Source: Isoetes taiwanensis
Lineage: Eukaryota > Streptophyta > Lycopodiopsida > Isoetales > Isoetaceae
Direction of reading: 5' to 3'
Length of the DNA: 64,000 bases
Assembly: GCA_021234155.1 (NCBI GenBank)
Contig: JAJEKV010000064.1
Location: forward strand, 126,001 to 190,000
Within the stretch, counting starts at the first letter, position 1. Each line of letters begins with the position of its first letter. Below are positions 34,937-47,469 of this stretch, one piece after another. The notes below the pieces were generated by a model. The model ran no database searches. It was not told where the DNA came from and saw only the letters and a list, made by a program, of their open reading frames with translations. A program made the position numbers and the translations under genes.

Positions 34937-35405
34937 CTAGGACTTTGTACTGTTCTTCTGCAAACTCAAGAGCATAGAATTGTTTCCTCGCAAGTGAAAC
35001 ATAAATATCATCATGGTCATGCCCAGTTTTGCAATGCATCTACAAAATGTTTTTTTACTCAAAGGCATAGTGAACATATTGGCCATCATCTTGTTTGTTC
35101 TGAGATACTTCAAGTCAATTTTCCCTTCGGTGATTTTCTCCCTAGTGAAAAGGTATTGCACTTCTATGTGCTTGGCTTTTGAAAAATTAGTAGGACTCCT
35201 TGCAAGTGAATTGGCTGCCTGTATATCATTGACTTTGATTCGTAGCTAAAAGCAGCAATTGACTTTTGTTTTCTGTTGGACCATGACACTGCTTCCCCTT
35301 GCAGCATGAAATAGAATCCACTTTCGGATTTACGATGTGTGCAATCTCCTCCATGATCTGCATCAACATAACCTCCAAGTATAAGGGAATTACCTGCATC
35401 AGTGT
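34937..35405 (-). pseudogene. Ty1/copia RNase H C-terminal relic
   Basis: On the minus strand, ILGGYVDADHGGDCTHRKS, GFYFMLQGEAVSWSNRKQKS and then YLFTREKITEGKIDLKYLRT and ANMFTMPLSKKTF follow the order of the copia RNase H end. A frame change separates the two halves near 35200. It is on the opposite strand to the other copia relics in the window. Confidence 0.8.
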
Positions 35406-35411
35406 TGTCAG

Positions 35412-36056
35412 GTAAGTACCACGCTCAATAAGGTCCTACCTTCACTTCTTTACTGCCCCCACAACATAGCATCTACAACCAGATGGGCTCTTACGCATAG
35501 GCTGAATCTATGGGGATTCTAGCTAGAATCATCCTTACATTGTTTAGACCTCTACCCACCTTCCCCAAGCACAAAAGGCGCAAAATTGGACTACTATACA
35601 AGATCAATAAAACACCTAAGATCCATCTAACTAAAGAAGGCGGTTTCTAGTTATCGATAAATCTACCTAGCTCTCATACATGCTTCCTAGTTTGATATAT
35701 TGTCATCAGGCATCCATCCTTCGGGACTGCTAGATCCTGATACCGCTACTTAGATAAATGAAAATTTCAAATCGATTTAGGGTTGGACATGATACTAGCT
35801 AGGCTAGTCCAACTAGTTATGGCAGATTTTAGTTGGCCAATCGATTTAAATCATGTGGCCCTCCAATTAGGAATTAATCAATTAATTAATTATGTTTAAT
35901 TAGTTAGTTAATTAACATATTTAATTTGCAATCCTAATTACTTATATCCTTACTAACTTCGTTAGCAGTTAATCAGTATGTATGTTAATCAATTACAGTT
36001 GGCAAGTCATACAATATATGTATTATAACAACATATAATGTGTTGAAATGTCACAG
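35412..36056 (-). mobile_element. possible diverged LTR fragment related to 2529-4114
   Basis: Shared landmarks in the same order include GGGCTCTT with CATAGGC/CACAGGC, AGACCTCTACCC-like text, a CCAATCGATTT segment, an AATTA-rich block and TGTCACA near the end. Similarity is patchy and was judged by eye. Confidence 0.35.
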
Positions 36057-37335
36057 GTTGCATAATAGCGAACATAGTTATGGCATTTGGTTCGGTTGCA
36101 GCTTATAGTGTTGACAAGATTAATCTTGCCTTAATAAGTAGGGAAGTCTGGAATTTACATGTTTATTATAATGGGAAGGAATTCCATAGATAAGAACAAG
36201 TTTATCGTCCTCGTAGTAACACAAAACTCTATAATGCTAAACTCTCGTTCACTCTTCATGAGTTACATGAGATAAAGCACCTAGTAAATGCTTTATCCTA
36301 AATTAAACCATGAATTAAATATGTGGATGTGGCTTGACGTGGGACCTAAACTAAGCTCATATGCATTGGAAGTGTCGTATGCACATAGCAATTCTGGCAT
36401 CTTCTGGTAGTGTTTGACTATTTAGAGCAACTTCTAGCATGTGTTGGAATTGCAACTTTTCTTAAAAGAACCTCCAATAGGCATTGGGGGTTCAATCTGT
36501 ATATCTTAACAAGCTTCTACTGAAGTATTGACCCAAAGATGCCACATCTATCCATCTTCAAGCCTACGCTAGCACATTTTAGAAAGAAATGGGAACAAAA
36601 GTTGACACTTGTTTGTACTCTGCAAATTCCAAAGTTTGTTTCAAAGTTTATTGCGGATGCCTTGCAAAAACCTTGTAACTTTAAGACTCCTAACAGAGAT
36701 TGTGTAGTAGGTATGAGGTCAGCATTGGTTTGAAACTTGAGCCTCCTTCATCAAATTCTATGTGGGTGGAGCCGAATGAGAATGACTAGCCGAATTTTGA
36801 TTCAAGAAACTCCAAAGTTTGGGACATATCATTCTTCTTGGTTATTTTTTCCCACACTGCTGCAATGCAAGTTGCTCAGCTTACATCCATATGAGCTGTT
36901 ATATATCTCTGCCAATGAATACAGTTTGTTATTCTGTCTCAACTTTTAGAAGGAACTTGTTCAATTGTGTTTTATTACTACATACTACATGTGATTCACT
37001 TCATCTTTAATTGTGTTAGACTTGTTAACTATAGCAACCATAACACGTATCTTTGGTCCAATATTCAATGTACCTCCTGTATACTACAGTAGATTATGAA
37101 TAAGGCAACGAAACTGTTTATTTATCACTTAATGCGAACATATTAGTTGATGAAGACAAATAAAATCAGTTATTTTACTGCATTTTAAAGGCACGTAGAA
37201 GCAGGATATTTATTACACATTATGCAGCTATACAATGGCTTTATTAAAGACCAAAAAATATGATGCAGCTCATATGCCAAATACCATAAACTTGGTATCC
37301 CATGTAACCCATAACTCCTTGGCGCGTGGGCAACA
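36057..37335. other. 3' flank of the rhodanese-like gene
   Basis: No further gene seen. The gene's 3' UTR should lie just below 37336. Confidence 0.4.
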
Positions 37336-40300
37336 TTACTGCTCTTCTCCACTGCTGTTGGAATCTATTTCAGTGCTTTCATCAAGTACATGACCTTGGG
37401 TTGGCTCTGGACTTTCTGGTTGTGACCCATGTTTTGCTGCTGCTTGAAGGACCCTAGCTTTTACAGCTGATGAAGATGGAGATGTTGCTAATTCTAGTTT
37501 GCTAGGTTGCAGCTGACCTGCTATCCAGAGCATCCCTTCACTTGCCATTTTAAACGGCTTTAAAGCAGCTCTGTCAAGCAAATAAAAGAGATAAATGAAG
37601 CTCATCATGAAGTTAAAGAGTTCGGAAATCAGAAACAGAATGGACACTTCTGCATAAAAGCATAAATACACCAGACGGCATTAAATACAAAGGAACTTAT
37701 TACATATACATGCAAGGAAGAGAGCAAACATTCAGAAATTTAACAAGAGCTATGATAAGTCTAGCATGGAAAACTCGTATAATTAAGGGCCATATTAATA
37801 TAATTAAAATTGTGAAGACTAAAGCATTACCTAATATCCGACTTGAGGTCTTCTGCACTTTCATATGTATTTAATCTTCTGTATATTACCTACAACAATT
37901 TCATACATCTCACTTCAGTGACAGAGAAAGTAGCTTAATGCAAGCACGTGAATCAAAATTTACTATACCTGAAAAAGCCCAATTACTCCTATCAGCTGAA
38001 GAGTTTTCTCCCATTCTACAAGAGTTGTCAGAATATCACTAATTTTTCAAAGACCAATTCAATGCAGGTATTCTTACCCACTAAGGCATAGCTTCCAGCA
38101 ATGACACCCTGCCAAATAGAAAATGTATTAGAGTCCTACTGACTGTTGATAATCAACTGCTGACAACGCTGCATCTCTCATGCGTACTAATCAAGGCTGC
38201 CTATTCTATTGCAATCCATAGCAATATATATATTTGAGGTTTTGTTAAGGCATTTTCTGCATCTTCCTCTAATGGTTGTCTTGTGTTTAAACAAATTGTA
38301 GAATATTGGCATTAGTTTAACAGACGCATTATTGGCGAAGAGAAACAAGCAAGCATTTGACCCTGACTCTCAATATTGACTACTCAAGAGTAGTCGAGCT
38401 AAAACCTCGTAAAGTGATCTTTGCATGTAGTAAATGCCAGGACGAGAAAAGCAAATAAGTCTCATCTAACCTTCTCCAAGACATTGCCACTGCTTGTGGT
38501 GTATCACCTCCCAGTATGATCAATTCATGTGTGCAAAGAAGAGGAACTGGTTGGCTTTTTTCTCAAAGAAGGGAAATAGAAGAGGTGCATACTTAGACTG
38601 GACTAAGAGCATTAATAAATGCTGCATCTTTGCCTGTTCATTAGACCAATAATATGCATGGACATTGTTCTTAAAGGGGATCCTAGTCCCCAATGTTGGT
38701 ATTGTTGCGACAAAACATCTAAGACCTCCTTATGTTCTTCCGCATGGTCCCAAACCCCAATCCTGTTGGGGGTACTTCTTATTGTTAAGCAATTATCTTC
38801 ATGATCCTTTTCGCATGTCTGCTTCTTGCTGAAGATTTTGTTGTGATGGTATCACTGCTCTAGTAGTGACGAACTAAACTTTGAAAAGTGTGGGGTAAAT
38901 TTTTTTTTCCTGATTCACTCCAAATATCACAGGTTTGGTCATATTGCCAAACCGCAGGAGCCCTGTATCTGACAATTGTTACAATGCTTTAAAGAATCTA
39001 AGATGAGACATGCAATCATTCTTTTAGAGTGCATAATAAACAAAAGTACTCCAATCTAAAGTACTTACAAGAGTTATAGCAATTATGCCAGTGGGTTTCA
39101 CATCTGTTATTATTGCTTCAGCTTCCTGCAAATGAGATCACTATTATGTATCAGACAACATTAGGCAAAAAACCACATTTTCCACCTAATGTTCAGAAAA
39201 TGCTTCATCATATAACTACCATGTGTTTACCAAATTATCAATTATATGAAGAAACAGATTTACCTCCTGCAATATTTGTAGGGGTGCTTCAGTGCCATCA
39301 GGCTTGCTACGAAGGCCAAATGCACTCCAACTTTGAAATCCTCCATCAATGCGGTAAGTTGACTATGCAAAAAAAAAAGAAAAGAAAAAACATTGTGATG
39401 ATATACTTGAACAGAATTATCAGTATACCAAGTATTAACAGATTTTAGCATGCACATAAATAGAGAATTGTAGAGCGTGTTAATATCACTAAGTGCCTAC
39501 AGAATGATCACCATATTTACCTTTATTCCTATTTTTCTGAGAGCTCTAGCTATCCTCTTGGATTGTGTACCATCTGAATCCATGATAATCACCTTCGTAT
39601 TTTGCTGTGCGGAATCAAATCAACAAAGATGAGCCAAGGATGTAGAATGAAGTTTCAGTCCATAGAACAGAATGACACCAACATCAATAGTTTTCAGGTT
39701 ACGGATTACTGATGCAGCAAGTTGGACTTCAACTTCAGCTGTGTTCTTCAACAGGTTACGGACTGATTTCTCTACCTAAATTAGAAGGAAGAGTAAGTTA
39801 GAGAACAGTTGTTGGTGATCACTAATCTGGTGATTTCCACATTTATATCAAGCAGGCGGAAACTTTCTATGAGAAATTCTAGATTTTGCACCTTCGGAAC
39901 ATCGATTGCTGCGAATTTGAAACGGGCACTTCGTCGAAGATCAGGGATTCCTTGCTGGTCTCTTAGGTCCTAAGAGAGGCAAAATGAAAGCAATGGGTAA
40001 GTTGTATTCAACATAACCAGACAATCAACATACAACATTTTCCTGAAAGGACATTGTTATATTCTTGATAATTGAACCCATCATCATAACCCATCTGCCT
40101 TATAATGGACAATTGGATTGTGTAAGAAAATATCCAAAACAAGCAGTGACTAAAAGAATTTTGTTACAGGAATTGGATTAGAATTAGATAAATATCCAGA
40201 TAATTTTAGAAATAAAGCTCATGCATCTAGAAAGTGTTGTCATCATCATATTTGGAAGGCATATCGAGTTGTTATCCTTCTGAACTGGCCATTTACACAT

Positions 40301-42644
40301 CTGGAACGCTTGGTCATCAAACATGTTTGCAAAGAAACAATAAAGAATCTCCAATCATAAACATTCAAGCTCTTTGATGCCAGTTCAAGAAGTGATATTG
40401 AAACATATATAAGCATAATACAGATAAAACCTAGAATTGAGCATAAACCATTATCCTCATTCTGCTCCTGCACCCTTGTCTAACTTTTGCCACGGAGATA
40501 CACATATCCTTTTGTATGTACAAAAGATCTGTTTCTTATTTCCTTTCAAAGCATGTAAATGAGACAGTGAGACAACAAACTTGCCTGTGGCCGTATATCA
40601 ATAAGCATAACCCTTCCCATTTTCTGGAGCATATCAGCTGTCTGTTGTGGTGAAAGGTCACCTGAATAACCACCGTATTTCAAGTTCCAGAATGAGATAC
40701 TGCACACAAACTGCAGTAATTATCACCATTTTCATTATATAACAATCGAGTATAATGCGCTAAAGTATGCAATAGACCGTTCACTTCAGACAGGATTCTT
40801 TTGAAAGCGGAATCAGATTTCCTGATGATGTTCTTTAAATGGCTAAATGGTCCATATTCATTTCATTTGTTTCAATAAAATGGAAAAAATGGCATGCATA
40901 CCCTATATAGATTGTCCCTCCAAGTACAATAACTGCTGGGATAATAGGGTCTTCAGGATCCAGACCAAAGTTTCTCTCAAGATCTATGACAACATCTTGC
41001 ACCTGTGAAGAAAAGGAAGGATTTAAGTCAAGTATGCTAGGACCACAATAGAACGAACTTAGATCCCTCTACCAAATGATGCTAACGAGTTGTTTATGTT
41101 TGTTTGGCACAGGGAAATAATGCTCCATAAGTATCTGTCTCTATCTAATGACCTTTCCCAAGGGTAAATATCAAATATTTCATCTCCATTGGAAGGTCTC
41201 CTATTATGTTTCTATTGATTTTGGCAACGGAATAAACCTCTATGAGGTGGCAGCACATCAACTATACATCCTTTGGCCTTGTGGTTGAATGCAAGTGGGA
41301 ACTCCTTGGAAAACAAATCCAGCATTTAACATGAAATTGCTTTCAGTAATCTGTTTCAAGTTTAAAAGTGACAAAGATGCCATCAGCTCACCGCATAAAG
41401 AGCTGCTTTCAGTGGTTCTAAGGTTGCTCTGGCAGCTTCCTCTGTAGTCGACAAGAAAGCTTGAGCTTCAGAAGGGAGAATGGCTTTGGTTGTCCCATAA
41501 GCTTCTGTGATCACATGCCCAGAAGCGTCTAACACAAATGTTGCAGCGCCTTCAATAATAACTATGGCACCTTTAAGGGTTTTACTTAGAGGTGTGCCAA
41601 TGTCAAACGGGCCTGTATTATTTGCACCACTTACTTTTGCACCCAGCTCATCAATGGCACCATTGTATGCACCTTTTATTGCCTTTAAAATTGAGTTGTT
41701 AATGTTGCTATAGGTGTTTCTCACTGCATCACCAGCACCACCAAAAGAACTAATTATACCATCTTGGATGTCTGTTACAAAGACTGTAATTTCCTTCTTT
41801 GTTTCTGTCAGGACTTTGCTGATATCTTTTAAGGTGTCAGACTGGTCTGGAAATGTGTCTGATGGGGAGTCCAATAACACATCAGTTACATTCTGATTTT
41901 GGAGAGGTACATTGTCTATTTTCAGATTTTCATCTGAAGAAGATTGCATTAGAAATTGCTCAACTGATGGCACGTCAGTCATTGGCATAGTAGCATCATA
42001 AGCTCCTTCATCAAGAGGTGGGATTTCTTCACCTGAATATGTGGTGCTGAGTGCTGAATCAAGAACACTCTCATCTACGTGATCCATGCCTGACATAGGC
42101 AATACTTCGGATGTATTGTTACTATTTGCTTCTGCCAAACATGTTATAGATGGATCTTTGGCAAGGCATGATGCAAGCCATTCGCCCACGTCAAGTGCAG
42201 GCTTCTTCGCAGAATGTACAATGCCAGATGCATAGGTATCCTCTCTTATGACGTTTGGAACCATTCCATGTGACGGTGAGTCAGATAGAAAGTCGCCTGC
42301 AGCTACTTGTGCACTAATTTTTACTCTCCTACATGTCTGGAAGAAGCTTTGGTGCATATAGAGCTGTCAAAAGACAAAACAGAAATCATTCCCTAGTGTA
42401 TAAGCAAAGTTTTGAATTCACATGCAAGATATAAGGTTGGTTACAAAGTAACATCTGCAATGCTAAGTACTTTCCACAGCGTTAAACATTGTAGTTTGAG
42501 CCTTTTTTTAAGTAAACCAATTTTTAGAAAAAGCATAAACAGGAGAAGAAACACTACCTGGCCACTTAGCTTCTGGCATGGGCCTTGGCAAGCAGTACAG
42601 GTACGAGCGAAGGCAATGCCTGTGTACCAAGATGTCCCAGCCAT
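37336..42644 (-). CDS. rhodanese-like membrane protein, AT3G59780-like (CAS/TROL group)
   Basis: Thirteen exons join in phase to 685 residues: 42644-42558, 42363-41392, 41002-40902, 40699-40585, 39969-39892, 39775-39683, 39604-39521, 39362-39264, 39125-39069, 38108-38078, 38015-37969, 37889-37831, 37570-37336. The order is N-terminal presumed plastid transit region, long acidic region with helical repeats (to about 353), membrane segment near 373-391, rhodanese-like domain about 397-525 (YGGYSGDLSP, IPDLRRSARF), a second membrane segment about 555-575, EWEKTLQLIGVIG and a C-terminal KARVLQAAAKH motif. The active-site Cys is replaced by Asp491 (MDSDGT), so sulfurtransferase activity is unlikely, as in this plant group. 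Intron 4 has a GC donor (CAG/GCAAGT at 40584). The start is the only ATG in the exon 1 frame. Thylakoid location is inferred from the family. Confidence 0.93.
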
Positions 42645-42664
42645 TGTTAACTGCTCTGAACTCG

Positions 42665-42718
42665 TTAACCTTTGCTTTGAATTATTACAGCTCCTTTCTG
42701 CGCCAAATTGACATCCAT
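42665..42718 (-). promoter_or_regulatory. upstream ORF in the 5' leader of the rhodanese-like gene
   Basis: An ATG at 42718 opens a 17-codon frame ending at TAA (42667-42665), 20 bases before the main ATG at 42644. It is in another frame. If the leader extends this far it could dampen translation of the main frame; transcript ends are unknown. Confidence 0.4.
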
Positions 42719-43020
42719 AGAAGTCTTGGTTTTGCAATCAACAATTTTTGTAGGTTGAATTGCTCAAATTATCTCAGCGATCGAATTGCTCGCGTTCCGG
42801 CTAAGAATGCCGATGGCTTCAAATTCTCAAAGGTTTGGAAAGGACCAGGGCCATCCCAATACCTCTGGAAATGCAACCAATAGATCCTTCTCATCCCGGA
42901 TTTCTGGGCCCGGTCCATAGTTTTTGTGGTAGTTCGATTTAGTTTTATTTGCATCATATCCACAAATTTTTTTAAAGACGTATATGTTTTTTGATCAAAT
43001 TATATCCGCCCATTTTTTCC
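42719..43020. other. promoter-side flank of the rhodanese-like gene
   Basis: Presumed 5' UTR and promoter. No motif was assigned. Confidence 0.4.
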
Positions 43021-43031
43021 ATTAAAGCCTT

Positions 43032-43310
43032 GGGAGGTTTCCAACTTAGGGAGGTTTCCATAAAGTTTTATAAAAAAAGATCTTCTTGATCTACGATAGC
43101 AGCAAGTCATAAATAGCCCAAAATTAATGTGGACAGTCAGATTTATTCTCTTTTTTCATAGAACTTTTCTATTTTCATTCCACGTTGCCTTTTTCAGCCC
43201 ACAGCAGCGCCATAATTGAGCCCACAGCAGCGCCATAATTGATTCAAGCAGAGGAGCGCCTCAAGAAACAGTGGCGATTTGTGCCAGATTACCGCTTTGG
43301 GGAGGTTTCA
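43032..43310. repeat. scattered GGGGAGGTTTCC motifs, left group
   Basis: Copies at 43032, 43049 and 43299 (GGGAGGTTTCC types) and a weak one near 43380. The segment GGGAGGTTTCCATAAA...TTTATAAAAAAA here also occurs at 49842-49870, on the other side of the LINE. Confidence 0.7.
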
Positions 43311-43421
43311 TAGTGATCCAGCTCTTTTTTCAGGCAATCCAACTCTTTTTCTGGCGATTTGAGCCAGACTAGTGCTGTGGAAGGTTTCTCAGCGATCCAT
43401 CGAGACCAGACTCTTTTCAGC

Positions 43422-43458
<37 letters not shown>

Positions 43459-43459
<1 letters not shown>

Positions 43460-44341
43460 TTGAGGGTAAGAGTATATATGATATTAATAATATAAGAAAT
43501 TTTACAATGACCTCCCCATGGTGGTCTAGATAGGAAAAATTGTCACAAAAGAAGAGGAGGAGAGAGCTCCATAGCTTCTACTCATGTACTTTATATGGCT
43601 AAAGTCCGATCTTCTCTAAAGGTCACGGGTTCAACGCCTCGTTGTGAAAGTGGCCATGCAATGTAAAGTTGGTGGGGGAAGGACCCACTTCAGCAATGTA
43701 AAGTGGTGGGGGCAGGACCCATCTGGGTGTGTTGTAAAGTGTCACACGTCCGATAGGACGCTGCCTTGTGGCGTGACGTTAAAATCTCTTCTTCTTCTTC
43801 TTCTTCTTCTAACCCTGAGTTACGATAGGGAACTCACCTTCTTCTTCTCAGGATAAGATATTATACAGATCAGATAGTCATTTCCATGATAGAAGAACAT
43901 AAAAGCCCTCTCTTCTTCAGTAGGTAATCTGGCTTTTGACCATTTATCCTTCTTCAGAAATCCAATGACATCTGAAGAAGGTATAAAATCCACAGATGCT
44001 TCCAATCTTATCCAATTCTCTATTGTAGTTTCGTCCAAACTTACGATGATGAGCTAAGGCCATGAGGGCCACCTCTTGATTGAAGAAATTTCTTAACCTA
44101 GTTGTACATACTATCAAACCACCAAGAGCAACTCCGCATCGGTGCTTCCATACGCACCAAAGTGCTATATTGATTAATGAGACTTGAATAATATCTCTAC
44201 CTGTATTTGCAAGAATGGTTGGCCATGATAATTGATGAACTTCCAGCCCAATGATTGGACTAACCCATCCCCAGAAGTCACCTATATATGGACAAAAGAA
44301 TAGGTGATCCATTGTCTCAGAGGCACCACAGCCCAGTGGAC
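43459..44341 (-). pseudogene. host LINE: C-terminal zinc-finger end and 3' UTR
   Basis: The frame beginning at the hAT border reads GCGASETMDHLFFCPY and continues to about 43944. This is the second half of the zf-RVT domain whose first half (HDHCPL) ends at the other side of the insertion. The 3' UTR then runs to a poly(A), with TTATATTATTAATATCAT just before it. Confidence 0.8.
43585..43810 (+). repeat. possible SINE inside the LINE 3' UTR
   Basis: A box-B-like GGTCACGGGTTCAACGCC (43621-43638) follows a box-A-like TATGGCTAAAGT, and the segment ends in a CTT run (43788-43810). This is SINE-like, but no target duplication was seen and it may simply be LINE 3' UTR. Confidence 0.35.
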
Positions 44342-45108
44342 CATGGAAAAAATTAGCGGCTATTATTAGCCAAATGGCAATTTTTCATGGGGTCTAGGCA
44401 ATTTTTGCGACGAATTTTATGAAGAGAGATTTATTTTAAAAAAATAAAAAATAGCCATAGTTAAAACAAGTACTCCATTATTTTTTTAGGATTAGTCAAA
44501 CTACTTTCCCCCTTTTTCTTAACGAAAAAGGGATTAGCCTTGCTTTGTATTATAATATTTATATATTAGATCACTAATAGCCAAACAAAATGAATTCTTA
44601 TTAAAGATTTTTACAGATTGCTACCTATCATCATCGGTGATAGTAGTTTTTCAAATTATGAATTTCTTAAAAAAAGGAGTTGTGAGAGATAGGTAATATC
44701 CATCTAGATGCCCGAGTTGGTTGCATAACTTCCTTCAAGGGTTACAAATAAGTGCAATTTAATCACCATATCTAGAAGGATGCCGTTGCACTGAATGTTG
44801 TTCAGACTATGGATGTTATAAGTTATGATGTGAGCTTCTATTAAAAGTTTTTTAATATCATTGTATGTTTCTTGATTGTTATTATTATCTGTAATTGTAG
44901 CATAATATGTCTAAAACTATAGAAAAAATAGTCAAGTGAAAGCTTAATGGAATACTTAATTCAAAAGTTTCGCCAAGTCCAAATACATATGAACGTAATG
45001 ATAATAATAACTTTAGCCAAATATATATCATAAAATACTATAATATTTTGAAAAATAGCCAAACCATTTTTTATGGAAAAATATATACTGTGCTTAATTT
45101 TTTCCCTG
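44342..45108. mobile_element. non-autonomous hAT-like DNA element
   Basis: The 767-bp insert is bounded by perfect 8-bp duplications CAGTGGAC (44334-44341 and 45109-45116). Its ends are inverted repeats: CATGGAAAAAATTAGC at the left and the complement of the right end, CAGGGAAAAAATTAAGC. An 8-bp duplication and CA(G/T)GG ends fit the hAT superfamily. No transposase frame exists inside. Removing it together with one duplication leaves the host LINE frame open across the site. Confidence 0.8.
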
Positions 45109-47469
45109 CAGTGGACAATGGTCATGCTGCACTATTCCCCTATTCAACAGCCATGTCATACTACTTATCCCTTCCTGAAGGGAAGCCCAACGAAAGAATT
45201 GTATCTTCCTAGAGCATAAAGAAACCCAAGAGTTAGCCAGCAGTACCTTGGTCTCTTCCTGGTTTAGCCCTAGCTTATTCGCCGCTTTTAATGGTGATGG
45301 TGACATCAATAGACCATAAATTGTTCTAACTTTATAGCCTCTATCGTTCCCACATTGCCACTTTTCTGCATCTCCTACGGTCCCTGAGAGCATTCTAACA
45401 TTTGCTATAATCATTCTAAAACTTCTCCTATCTCCTTCCCCTACACCTTGCACCTTGGCTTTAAACCTTGTCCAGGAAATCCAACGGTCATTTTCCCATA
45501 AATGTTCAACTCTTGTTATCCCTGCTCCACGCCATCTCATAAAGACTCATGGGTGGACCAATGCCAGTGGAAGTAGATCTCTATCCCATATCTGTGTATT
45601 CCAAAATAAACTCAAACCACCAGCCTCCCGTGGCCTTTCTGTTAAACTAAAAAGATTTTGTACTTCCTGCCAGGCTTCCAATATCTTCCTCATTATAGGG
45701 GAAGTGCCCGATCCCATTTTAAACTTGTAGAAATAATATGCATTCTCATCTCTAGGAGTAGATGGTCTACCTTTTATCTTACCTTGCTTAAGCCAATAAC
45801 GTATAAGCTCTAAGACAGGAGATGTTTCTTGTTGAATGGCCCTCCATACAAATTTTGCTGCTAAAGCTCTTCCTTGGGTCATTGGGTCTTTACAACCTAA
45901 CCCACCTTCGCTCCTATCGCGGCACATTTCTGACCATGCAACTTGAGTCATTTTGCCCCAAATAAACCTATGTATGATGGCTAGAATCTGATCATATATA
46001 TACTTTTGAGCCACTATTGCCGAAGAATAGTAAATGTGAGTGGCATTAAGGATGGCATTTGCAACTGTCACCCGCCCCATGGTAGAGAGAGATTTACAGG
46101 ACCAGAGATTAACCTTTTTTCGGATCCTTTTCACTATCGGTGCCCATAGGCCCTTCAAATTCTCTGCTAAATTTAATGGCATTCCCAAAAGTTGAACAGT
46201 CTCTAAGGAAGCTACTACTCGATAGTTCCAAGCCTTAACCCTTGTATCTACTTCACAGTCAAATGGCCAGATAACTGCATATTTAGCGTGGTTTAATCCA
46301 ATCCCTGATATTGAGTAGAAGGAATTCAAAATATCTCGACATACTAAGAAACTTCCATCATCGTACCTCAAGAAGATACACGTGTCGTCGGCATACTGCA
46401 TTATCGACAACATCTGATTTGAGGGTGGAAGAAGCAACCCATTAAACATTCCCCTAGCCATCATTTCCTTCATCATAGAAGTTAAGAGGTTTGCCATAAT
46501 TAGGAATAGATATGGAGCAAGGGGGCATCCTTGTCTAATACCCTTCCTTAGTTCGAAGAGTCCAGATGGCTGACCATTTACCAGAACAGACGCTGATGCC
46601 ATCTTATTCAGACCCAAAACTAAATTGATAAAGTCTACTTCAAACCCCATACGAGCCATTACCTCTCTTAGCCCACTCCATCTAAGTGTATCATAAGCTC
46701 TACGAAAATCAAGCTTGAGCATGACACATTTCTGATGAGAAGTCTTACCCCAATGGAGCCCCTCTCTAGCTGCCAAATAATTGTCCAGGATGTTTCTTCC
46801 AGGTAAGAACGCTGACTGTTCACATCCAATTACTCGAGCCAAGATTGGCTTAATACGACTGGCTATAACCTTCATGATTACTTTATACAAAACATTTGTG
46901 AGTGCTATCGGTCTCCATTCATTAAGGACCTAAGGTCTACTTACCTTTGGTACCAATGATATAAATCCAGCTGCCAAGGCTGGGTGAAGATATTTTACAG
47001 CCCAAGCCCCTTTGACTGCTTTAAGAAAGAAAGGTCCCAAGATATCCCAAAACTCCATATAGAACTCTGGTGGGAAGCCATCCGGACCTGGAGATTTTCC
47101 AGAGGCTAGGGAACATAGGGCCTTATAAATTTCTGCATCTCCTGGTACCTGAAGGAGTGTTCTATTGTGACGGAACTCTACTTAGAGAGGGTAACCATAA
47201 GGAGCATTGAGTAGAGTAGTCATTCGGAAGAGGGTCTTCCCTAAAGAGCTCCCCATAGCTATTTCTAAAAAATGATTTGATTTCAACCTCCTCTTTAAGG
47301 AGTTGTTGCTGATCACCTATAACTGAGGTGATGCTATTATCTGCCAACCTAGCCCCTGCCATTCTAAAGAAACATTTGGAGCTTTCATGGTCTACTTCCG
47401 CGTACCATTTAGTTTTGGATCTCACTGCTGTCAATCTGGCCAAGACCAGGGTGGTTCTCATATCCTCTT
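45109..47469 (-). pseudogene. host LINE: reverse transcriptase and zf-RVT first half
   Basis: The main frame 46890-45547 has LKLDFRRAYD, GIRQGCPLAPYLF and MQYADDTCIF (RT motifs with the catalytic YADD), and 45540-45117 holds the connection and zf-RVT region (NSWVSLCSRKIQFFRWASL). Upstream, ASGKSPGPDGFPPEFY (about 47090) precedes a stop near 46931 and WRPIALTN. There are frameshifts near 47162 and 45545. Confidence 0.88.

Noticed and set aside
41507-41896. Plus-strand frames inside rhodanese exon 2
   Set aside because: They are shadows of the well-supported minus-strand exon.
42645-42737. Upstream extension of the first rhodanese-gene exon
   Set aside because: The frame is open but its first codon is TTG; the first ATG in frame is at 42644.
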